Below, one piece after another: positions 58,060 through 64,000 of a DNA stretch of 64,000 nucleotides (position 1 is the stretch's first letter; each line of letters opens with the position of its first letter). The DNA lies in NCBI RefSeq assembly GCF_007859075.1, contig NZ_VOAK01000011.1:868001-932000 (forward strand). Direction: 5' to 3'. The notes under the pieces are model-generated. The model did no database searches. It was not told the origin of the DNA and was given only the letters and a program-made list of their open reading frames with translations. Origin of the DNA: Gemmobacter aquaticus. Its GTDB lineage: Bacteria > Pseudomonadota > Alphaproteobacteria > Rhodobacterales > Rhodobacteraceae. The translations under genes were made by a program, and so were the position numbers.

Positions 58060-58082
58060 ATAACCGATGTCAAGAGGATGCC

Positions 58083-59432
58083 ATGGCAACGATCTGGGCG
58101 GAAACAGCGCTGCTTCCCGATGGCTGGGCGCGCAATGTGCGGATTGATCTGAGGGACGGGCGCATCGCGGCCGTGACGCCCGGCGCCGCGCCCGAGGGGC
58201 AGAGGGTCGCCTGCCTGATCCCGGCTGGTCACAATCTGCACTCGCATGCGTTCCAACGCGCCATGGCCGGCATGACCGAACGTCGCGGCCATCCGCAGGA
58301 TACGTTCTGGACGTGGCGGCAGCTGATGTACCGATTCCTGGATCAGCTGACCCCCGAAGATGTCGAGGCGATCACAGCCTTCGTTCAGGTCGAGATGCTG
58401 GAGGCGGGCTATGCCTCGGTCTGCGAGTTCCACTATCTGCACCATGCGCCCGGCGGGGTGCCCTATACCGATCTGGCCGAACTGGCCAAGCGTGTCATCG
58501 CTGCGGCCCAGGAAACCGGGATCGGGCTGACGCTACTGCCGGTCGCTTATGAACAGGGCGGATGCGACGGGCGGCCGCTTCAGGGTGGGCAGATGCGTTT
58601 CGGAAATGATTTCAACAGGTTTCAGCGCCTTGTTGAGGAATCGAGCGCGGCAATAAAGGCGCTGCCAGATGGCGTGATCGGGGTCGCGCCGCATAGTCTT
58701 CGTGCGGTCAGCCAGCACACGCTGGCGGCCTGCGCCGGAATGCCCGGGCCGCTTCATATGCATCTGGCCGAACAGGTTGGCGAGGTCGCCGAGGTTGAGG
58801 CCGCATGGGGCGCGCGCCCGGTGGAATGGGTGCTCGCCAATACCGAGGTCGGCCCGCGCAACTGCTTTATCCACCTCACCCAGATGCTGCCGCACGAGAC
58901 TGCGGCGCTCGCCCAGACGGGCGCGGTCGCAGGCCTCTGCCCGATCACCGAGGCGAGCCTTGGCGATGGAATTTTCGATGGCTTGCGCTGGCTTGCAGCG
59001 GGCGGCGCCTTTGGTGTGGGATCGGACAGCAACATCCGCATCGCGCAGGCCGAGGAGTTGCGCGGCCTCGAATACTCGCAACGCCTGCGTGACCGCGGCC
59101 GGGCCATGCTTGCGACCGATGATCTCTCGACCGGACGCGTGCTGCTTGAGGGGGCTGCGCGCGGCGGGGCGCAGGCGGCGGGGCGCCAATCGGGGAAGAT
59201 CGAGCCCGGTTGCTGGGCAGACGTCGTCGCATTGGACATGAGCGCCGTCGATCTTGAAGGCCGCCAGGGGGATGCAATCCTTGATGCCTGGATCTTTGCC
59301 GGTGATGACAGAATGGTGGCCGAGGTCTGGTCAGCGGGCCGTCATGTGGTAAAGGCTGGACGACACGTGGCGCGTGACACCGTCGAGGCGCGCTATCGGG
59401 CGGTCATGCGGCGGCTGGTGGGAAGTCTGTGA
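58083..59432 (+). CDS. hutF: Formimidoylglutamate deiminase
   Basis: It converts formiminoglutamate to N-formylglutamate plus ammonia, the branch of histidine breakdown that needs a deformylase next. From ATG 58083 it has 449 residues. The metal motif [21 protein letters not shown] is near residue 48. ECxxH-like and His ligands appear in [20 protein letters not shown] and [10 protein letters not shown], with a metal Asp in [10 protein letters not shown]. The stop overlaps the hutC start (TGATG). hutG is not in the window. Confidence 0.95.
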   Translation: MATIWAETALLPDGWARNVRIDLRDGRIAAVTPGAAPEGQRVACLIPAGHNLHSHAFQRAMAGMTERRGHPQDTFWTWRQLMYRFLDQLTPEDVEAITAFVQVEMLEAGYASVCEFHYLHHAPGGVPYTDLAELAKRVIAAAQETGIGLTLLPVAYEQGGCDGRPLQGGQMRFGNDFNRFQRLVEESSAAIKALPDGVIGVAPHSLRAVSQHTLAACAGMPGPLHMHLAEQVGEVAEVEAAWGARPVEWVLANTEVGPRNCFIHLTQMLPHETAALAQTGAVAGLCPITEASLGDGIFDGLRWLAAGGAFGVGSDSNIRIAQAEELRGLEYSQRLRDRGRAMLATDDLSTGRVLLEGAARGGAQAAGRQSGKIEPGCWADVVALDMSAVDLEGRQGDAILDAWIFAGDDRMVAEVWSAGRHVVKAGRHVARDTVEARYRAVMRRLVGSL

Positions 59433-60115
59433 TGCTTGCAGGGTGGGAGGATATCCGGGCCGAAGTGCTGCGCCGCATCCGCGCGCACGACTGGCGTCCG
59501 GGCGATACCATTCCCACCGAGGAGGCGCTGGCGCTGGAGTTCGGCGTCGCGCGTGCAACCGTCAACCGCGCCTTGCGCGAACTGGCCGAGGAGGGCGTGC
59601 TTGAACGCCGTCGCAAGGCCGGAACCCGCGTTGCCCTGCACCCTGTACGCCGGGCAACGCTTGACATCCCTCTGACGCGACTGGAGATCGAGGGGCGGGG
59701 GCAGGCCTACAGCTATCGCCTTCTGTCCGAGGAGATGGCTTCGCCGCCCCCGGCCGTTGCCGCCCGGCTCGGCCTTCCGCAAGGTGCGCAGATGCTGCAT
59801 CTCGTGTGTCTGCATCTTGCAGATGACCGTCCCGCCGTGCTGGAAGACCGGTGGCTGAACCCTGAAACGCTGAAGGTCCAGCCTGACTTTCATCTTGTGT
59901 CAGCCAACGAGTGGCTGCTGGCGAATGTGCCCTACACGACCGGCGACATCAGCCTTTCGGCGGCCAATGCAACCGCAGATGAGGCGCGGTTGCTGGATCT
60001 GCCGCCCGGCAGCGCGCTTTTCATCATCGATCGCACGACCTGGGACCGCGACCACCCGGTGACCTGTGTCCGGCTCGCCCATGTGCCGGGCTTCCGGATG
60101 CGGACCACTGTTTGA
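59432..60115 (+). CDS. hutC: Histidine utilisation repressor, GntR/HutC family
   Basis: The predicted protein has 227 residues. The N-terminal winged helix (TIPTEEALALEFGVARATVNRALRELAEEGVLERRRKAGTRVA, residues about 28-70) is followed by a UTRA ligand domain (YSYRLLSEEM, LHLVCLHLADDRPAVLEDRWLNPE, DRTTWDRDHPVTCVRLAHVPGFRM). HutC represses hut genes and is released by urocanate. It is translationally coupled to hutF through a TGATG overlap. It would act on the divergent hutI/hutF promoter. Confidence 0.94.
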   Translation: MLAGWEDIRAEVLRRIRAHDWRPGDTIPTEEALALEFGVARATVNRALRELAEEGVLERRRKAGTRVALHPVRRATLDIPLTRLEIEGRGQAYSYRLLSEEMASPPPAVAARLGLPQGAQMLHLVCLHLADDRPAVLEDRWLNPETLKVQPDFHLVSANEWLLANVPYTTGDISLSAANATADEARLLDLPPGSALFIIDRTTWDRDHPVTCVRLAHVPGFRMRTTV

Positions 60116-60191
60116 ACGCCACGGAAATAACACGCGACAAATCAACCTGTGGTATTCTATCACCGACTGGCAGTCGGATCGGAGGGGCACG

Positions 60192-61091
60192 ATGCGCTAT
60201 GGCTATGTCGGGATCGGCAATCTGGGAAGCCAGCTGGCGATGAGCCTGATCCATGCGGGCTTCGATCTGACGGTCTATGACCGCGACCCTGCCGCTGCCG
60301 CGCGGCTTGGCGAGGTCGGCGCGACCGTGGCGCCCTCGCTGGCGGCATTGGCCGAAGAGGTGGACCATATCTTCACCTGCCTTCCGACTCCGCAGGCAAG
60401 CGAGGTGGTACTGGCCCAGGTCCTGCCGGGGCTTCGTCCCGGCGCCACCTGGATAGAGAACTCGACCCTCGGTCGCGACGATGTGCTGCGTCTGGCGCAT
60501 CTGGCCGATGATCAGGGCGTGGGCATGCTGGAAGCGATGGTGACCGGTGGCCTTCACCGCGCCTCGCGGGGCGAGATCACGCTGCTCGTTGGAGGGCCAG
60601 AGGCGATCTATCAGATGCACCAGCCCGCGCTGAAGGCGATGGGGCGACAGCATTTCCACATGGGGCCTCTTGGCTCTGCGGCGCTGATGAAGGTCATCAC
60701 CAATATGCTGGCCTTCGCCCATCTGGTTCTGGATGGCGAGGCGATGATGCTGGCCAAGCGCGGCGGGCTTGATCTGCGCACCGCGTGGGAGGCGATCAGC
60801 GCCTCGTCGGGGTCGAGCTTCGTCCATGAAACCGAAGGGCAGCTGATTCTGAACGGCAGTTACCAGATCGGCTTCACGATGGACCTTGCGCTCAAGGATC
60901 TGGACTTCGCCATGCGCTTTGGTCGCGAATTCGGCGTGCCGCTTGATCTGGCCTCGCAGGTCAACCAGACTTTTCTGAAAGGCCGGGCAGCCTATGGCGG
61001 CAAGGCTCAGTCCACGCAGATCGTCAAGCTTCTGGAAGACCTGTTGCAGACCGAGCTGCGCGCCGAGGGTTTCCCGGCGCGGCTAGGCTGA
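60192..61091 (+). CDS. NAD(P)-dependent beta-hydroxyacid dehydrogenase
   Basis: The predicted protein has 299 residues, from ATG 60192 after CGGAGGGG. The Rossmann motif is YVGIGNLGSQLAMSL (near residue 4), the substrate loop is LEAMVTGGLHRASRGEITLLVGG, and the catalytic Lys is in LGSAALMKVITNMLAF (near residue 168). A distal LALKDLDFAM block also matches the family. These are 3-hydroxyisobutyrate or tartronate semialdehyde-type dehydrogenases; the precise acid cannot be told. It lies 76 bp after hutC on the same strand, so it may follow the hut promoter or have its own. Confidence 0.9.
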   Translation: MRYGYVGIGNLGSQLAMSLIHAGFDLTVYDRDPAAAARLGEVGATVAPSLAALAEEVDHIFTCLPTPQASEVVLAQVLPGLRPGATWIENSTLGRDDVLRLAHLADDQGVGMLEAMVTGGLHRASRGEITLLVGGPEAIYQMHQPALKAMGRQHFHMGPLGSAALMKVITNMLAFAHLVLDGEAMMLAKRGGLDLRTAWEAISASSGSSFVHETEGQLILNGSYQIGFTMDLALKDLDFAMRFGREFGVPLDLASQVNQTFLKGRAAYGGKAQSTQIVKLLEDLLQTELRAEGFPARLG

Positions 61092-61751
61092 TCAGATCAG
61101 GCTTACCAGTCGCGCGGCCTCTGCCCGCGGATCGGAAAGGCGTGCGCGATCCTCGCCGGGATGGAAGCGCGCGCGGGTGGCCGTCGGCATCGGGGCAGGG
61201 GTTTCAATCAGGACGCGCGGGCCAATGCGCGCCGTTTCGGCCTGCCAGCTTTTCGCCAACGCGATCTGAGCCGCCTTGGTCGCTCCATAGGCCCCATAGT
61301 TCATGTCACCGCCATGTGGATCATCGAGGAACATCGCCGTCGCCCCGGCTTGCGCCAGCAGAAGCGGTGCCACCATCGGGATCAGAACGCCGGTCGCCCG
61401 CACATTGGTTGCGATCGACTTGTCCCAGTCCTTCGTATCGATGAAATGCGCGGGCGAAAGCGGCGCTGCGTGCACGGCGGCATGAATCCAGAGGTCCAGC
61501 TTGCCCCAGCGGTCATGGATCGACCGGCAGAGCCAGGCCATGGCCTCATCATTGGTCACGTCCATGGGCGCCAAAGTCAGCTCACCCGCACCCGGCTGAC
61601 GGGCGGCCTTCACGCGGTCGTCCAGCTCTTCCAGCCCGCCCACGGTGCGCGCGACTGCGACGACATGCCAGCCACGGCTCGCCAGCTCCTCGGCCATGGC
61701 AGACCCCAGCCCGCGCGAGGCTCCGGTGACGAGGGCGATGCGTTGGCTCAT
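61092..61751 (-). CDS. Short-chain dehydrogenase/reductase-like protein, atypical catalytic site
   Basis: The predicted protein has 219 residues. The SDR cofactor motif TGASRGLGSAMAEELASRG is at residue 9, and the active-site Tyr/Lys are in YGAYGATKAAQ (near residue 155). The catalytic Ser expected 13 residues before the Tyr is not present; the segment reads AMFLDDPHGGDMNYGAYGATK. Residue changes there would weaken classical dehydrogenase activity, so an unusual substrate or a non-catalytic role is possible. Its stop abuts the stop of the convergent dehydrogenase with no gap. The cofactor preference cannot be assigned with confidence. Confidence 0.85.
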   Translation of the reverse strand: MSQRIALVTGASRGLGSAMAEELASRGWHVVAVARTVGGLEELDDRVKAARQPGAGELTLAPMDVTNDEAMAWLCRSIHDRWGKLDLWIHAAVHAAPLSPAHFIDTKDWDKSIATNVRATGVLIPMVAPLLLAQAGATAMFLDDPHGGDMNYGAYGATKAAQIALAKSWQAETARIGPRVLIETPAPMPTATRARFHPGEDRARLSDPRAEAARLVSLI

Positions 61752-61788
61752 GCTGTCTGACCTTCTCTCGGGCTGTGGACCTGGGCGC

Positions 61789-61840
61789 CGGGGGTTTCAC
61801 ACCCCCGGACCCCCGTGGGATATTTGTACAAGGGGAAAGA
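61789..61840 (+). repeat. Structured intergenic repeat, diverged copy D1
   Basis: It has a G5T/AC5 hairpin followed directly by GACCCCCGTGGGATATTT and an A/G-rich tail; the second hairpin is missing. It lies upstream of the SDR gene rather than at a 3' end. Confidence 0.65.
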
Positions 61841-61876
61841 GGCAAGCGCCGCAAACCGGACGCGATGCCGCATCCT

Positions 61877-61937
61877 TTTCATTCTGGCGGAAATCCCTCG
61901 GGGGTCGGCGCGGCAGGTGCGAGGGGGCGGCGCCCCC
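61877..61937 (-). repeat. Structured intergenic repeat, diverged copy D2
   Basis: On the minus strand directly after the purF stop: a GGGGGC-GCC-GCCCCC hairpin, a poorly paired second arm, then GACCCCCGAGGGATTT. It faces D1 head to head, as C1 and C2 do. Confidence 0.65.
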
Positions 61938-61938
61938 C

Positions 61939-63414
61939 TTAGCCTGCTTCCTTCATCTCGAAACCCTCGGCCAGTTTGTCCGAAGGCGGGATCGGGTATT
62001 CGCCCGAGAAGCATGCGTCGCAGAAGCGGGGCGCCTTGGGATCGCGGCCCGCGGCCTCGCCCGCTGCACGGTAGAGACCGTCGAGCGAGATGAACTTCAG
62101 GCTGTCGACGCCGATCCACTCGCGCATTTCTTCTTCAGACATGGTCGCGGCCAGCAACTTCGAACGCTCTGGCGTGTCGACACCGTAGAAGCAGGGCCAG
62201 GCGGTCGGCGGAGAGGCGATGCGGAAGTGTACTTCGGCAGCACCTGCGTCGAGGATCATGTCCTTGATCTTGCGCGACGTTGTGCCCCGCACGACCGAGT
62301 CATCCACAAGGATCACCCGCTTGCCTTGAATAAGCGCACGGTTCACGTTCAGCTTCAGCCGGACGCCCATGTTGCGGATCTGTTCGGTCGGTTCGATGAA
62401 GGTCCGGCCCATGTACTGGTTGCGGATGATCCCCATCGCATAGGGGATGCCGGACTGCTGCGAATAGCCGATGGCGGCGGGGGTGCCACTGTCGGGCACC
62501 GGGCAGACAAGGTCGGCCTCGACCGGGGCTTCCTTGGCCAGCTCCACCCCGATCTGGCGGCGGGTTTCATAGACCGAGCGACCGCCGAGGATCGAGTCGG
62601 GGCGCGAGAAATAGACCTGCTCAAAGATGCAGAACCGCGAGGGCGCGGGCTGGAAGGGGCGGGTCGAGGTGACCTTGTTCCCCTCGATCACCACCATCTC
62701 GCCGGGCTCGATCTCGCGCACGAACTCGGCGCCGATGATGTCGAGCCCGCAGGTCTCAGAGCTCAGCGCCCAGCCATGGTCCGAGATACGGCCCAGAACC
62801 AGCGGTCGCACGCCATGCGCATCGCGCACCCCGATCAGCTTGGTACGGGTCATCGCAACGACCGAAAACGCACCCTCAACGCGGCGCAGCGCATCCTTGA
62901 TCCGTTCGGAAATGTTGGTCTGGATCGACCGTGCCATCAAGTGAATGATGCACTCGCTGTCCGACGAGGATTGGAAGATCGATCCGCGCTCGATCAACTC
63001 CTTACGCAGGGCGGCGGCGTTGGTCAGGTTGCCGTTGTGGGCAATCGCAGCGCCGCCCATCGAGAACTCGCCAAAGAACGGCTGCACGTCGCGGATCGCG
63101 GTGGAGCCTTTTGACCCGGCGGTCGAATAGCGCACATGACCGATGGCCAGCTCGCCGGGAAGGGTAGCCATAACGTCGGCGCGGGTAAAGTTGTCACGGA
63201 CATAGCCGAAGCGCCGGGCCGAGTTGAAGCCGTGCTCGGGATCGTAGCTGACGATGCCGCCCGCCTCTTGCCCGCGGTGCTGCAGGGCGTGCAGGCCAAG
63301 CGCCACGAAGTTTGCCGCATCAGCCACGCCGATCACGCCGAAGATGCCGCATTCCTCCTTCAGCTTGTCGCCATCCTCAAGGGGGTCGAACGGTGTGCCG
63401 GGGATGGCGCGCAT
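61939..63414 (-). CDS. purF: Amidophosphoribosyltransferase
   Basis: It carries out the first committed step of purine synthesis, transferring glutamine nitrogen to PRPP. The protein has 491 residues. A 22-residue propeptide precedes the nucleophile Cys in EECGIFGVIGV. The glutaminase core has HALQHRGQEAGGIVSY and GHVRYSTAGSKGSTAIRDVQPF, and the PRPP loop is RVILVDDSVVRGTTSRKIKDMI (near residue 365). cvpA lies upstream on the same strand, the conserved cvpA-purF pair, with a hairpin between them. Confidence 0.98.
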   Translation of the reverse strand: MRAIPGTPFDPLEDGDKLKEECGIFGVIGVADAANFVALGLHALQHRGQEAGGIVSYDPEHGFNSARRFGYVRDNFTRADVMATLPGELAIGHVRYSTAGSKGSTAIRDVQPFFGEFSMGGAAIAHNGNLTNAAALRKELIERGSIFQSSSDSECIIHLMARSIQTNISERIKDALRRVEGAFSVVAMTRTKLIGVRDAHGVRPLVLGRISDHGWALSSETCGLDIIGAEFVREIEPGEMVVIEGNKVTSTRPFQPAPSRFCIFEQVYFSRPDSILGGRSVYETRRQIGVELAKEAPVEADLVCPVPDSGTPAAIGYSQQSGIPYAMGIIRNQYMGRTFIEPTEQIRNMGVRLKLNVNRALIQGKRVILVDDSVVRGTTSRKIKDMILDAGAAEVHFRIASPPTAWPCFYGVDTPERSKLLAATMSEEEMREWIGVDSLKFISLDGLYRAAGEAAGRDPKAPRFCDACFSGEYPIPPSDKLAEGFEMKEAG

Positions 63415-63431
63415 GTGTGGCTCTCCGAATC

Positions 63432-63454
63432 CGAAGGGGGGCGTTCGGCCCCCC
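63432..63454 (-). other. Hairpin between cvpA and purF
   Basis: A perfect 9-bp stem (63432-63440 with 63446-63454) and a 5-nt loop lie in the 110-bp gap between the cvpA stop and the purF start. No U-tract follows on the minus strand. It could tune purF expression or stabilise the mRNA. Confidence 0.5.
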
Positions 63455-63524
63455 TTTAACCCCTTGTCGTCAGAGTGTCACGCCCAGATGCGGCACATTG
63501 TCCGTGCGCCACGGCACAGCGGCG

Positions 63525-64000
63525 TCAACCATTCGTGACAGGTGCTGCCGGGGCGGTTGCCGGATCGACCGGCGTGGCGGGCGCTGCGCAGACAGACACC
63601 AGTTGTTCATACTTCTGCACGATCCAGCCGGGCGCATCCGAGGGGATCTGGTCATCAAGATTGCCCTGAAAGGCCGCGAAAACCTTGGCGGAACGCGAAT
63701 TGTCAACCATCGGGATCGCCTCGGCCGCGACGGCGCGATCATAGACTATGAAGGCCACCGCAACCAGCAGAACGCCCCGCGCGACGCCAAAGAGGAAGCC
63801 AAGCGCCTGATCCAGCCCGCCCAGCACCGTCTGGTTGACCCAGCTTGACAGAAGGGGGGTAAACAGGGCTGCAACCACAAGGCCAAGAGCAAAGACCGCC
63901 GCAAAGGCCGCGATCACCGAAAGCTCGCAGCTGTCGCCGATGAAATCGCCCACGACGGGCAGTTCCTTGATCAGGGGCTGTGCCTGTGCGGCGAACATGA
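63525..64000 (-). CDS. cvpA: CvpA-family membrane protein, C-terminal part
   Basis: The frame is open at the right edge. The first visible Met (63998) matches an internal position of the family (FAAQAQPLIKELPVVGDFIGDSCELSVIAAF), so the N-terminal 40-50 residues with the first helix are outside the window. Two further helices are visible (VIAAFAAVFALGLVVAALFTPLL and GVARGVLLVAVAFIVYDRAV). The C-terminal tail ends in Ala/Pro-rich residues. CvpA is an inner-membrane protein first linked to colicin V export and now to envelope stress. It is paired with purF as in many proteobacteria. Confidence 0.9.
   Translation of the reverse strand, partial: MFAAQAQPLIKELPVVGDFIGDSCELSVIAAFAAVFALGLVVAALFTPLLSSWVNQTVLGGLDQALGFLFGVARGVLLVAVAFIVYDRAVAAEAIPMVDNSRSAKVFAAFQGNLDDQIPSDAPGWIVQKYEQLVSVCAAPATPVDPATAPAAPVTNG

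Overview
The window is about 64 kb of GC-rich, densely packed chromosome. It looks like an alphaproteobacterium of the Rhodobacterales (Rhodobacteraceae/Paracoccaceae). The evidence is gene order and protein character: a ferredoxin-NADP reductase/DUF934/cysH/cysI/DUF2849 sulfate-assimilation cluster, yajC-secD-secF running into ccmABCDG, a TakP-like TRAP receptor, a PAS_5-type protein, and a family of C-rich intergenic repeats that I associate with this order. I see no insertion sequence, prophage, integron, CRISPR array or rRNA operon. There is one tRNA gene, tRNA-Leu(UAG).

Layout. 1-2 kb: the end of a molybdopterin-binding protein, infC with an apparent AUA start codon, and an Ala-rich repeat membrane protein. 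2-6.7 kb: assimilatory sulfate reduction with a divergent Lrp/AsnC regulator. 6.7-12.3 kb: cytochrome P450, an EamA exporter, tpiA, two Fe-S assembly factors, a membrane acyltransferase and ssb. 12.5-21 kb: lytic transglycosylase, serS, then one long plus-strand run yajC-secD-secF-Mth938-ccmA-ccmB-ccmC-ccmD-ccmG that pairs the Sec motor with cytochrome c maturation. 21-31 kb: acnA, a DUF1223 protein, an LpxL-like acyltransferase, a second EamA transporter, a stand-alone divergent fliG, purB, and a DUF3445 haem enzyme. 31.6-35.2 kb: the nitrogen-control pair glnB-glnA, Nnr metabolite repair and tRNA-Leu. 35.4-40.3 kb: trigger factor, the divergent efp/epmA pair and a CNNM/CorC membrane protein. 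40.5-44.2 kb: a TRAP transporter whose receptor gene converges on its permease genes. 44.4-53.4 kb: cysK-mscS, an XRE regulator with a palindrome at its own start, a degenerate cold-shock-like protein, a PHP phosphoesterase, a PAS protein, and yicC-gmk-gamma carbonic anhydrase. 53.6-61.7 kb: histidine utilisation (hutUHI divergent from hutFC), a beta-hydroxyacid dehydrogenase and an SDR. 61.9-64 kb: purF and the C-terminal part of cvpA.

Most of the content is housekeeping metabolism, and I found no convincing new multi-gene system. The most interesting signals are small or non-coding. (i) A structured intergenic repeat has six copies at four loci; its two hairpins keep pairing while changing sequence, next to a conserved CCCCCGAGGATATTT-like box. 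(ii) infC appears to start at AUA. (iii) A protein at 49.2 kb keeps the cold-shock-domain layout but has lost the aromatic nucleic-acid-binding residues. (iv) A perfect palindrome lies directly on the start of the XRE regulator gene. (v) There is an Ala/Thr/Asp repeat protein, a Gly/Pro-tailed TRAP permease, and an unlinked FliG without the EHPQ motif. Several genes absent from longest-ORF reading are annotated here (ccmD, a 45-residue membrane protein and a 53-residue secreted protein). Several starts are set by GTG, TTG or ATA codons with good ribosome binding sites (glnB, efp, hutH, infC).
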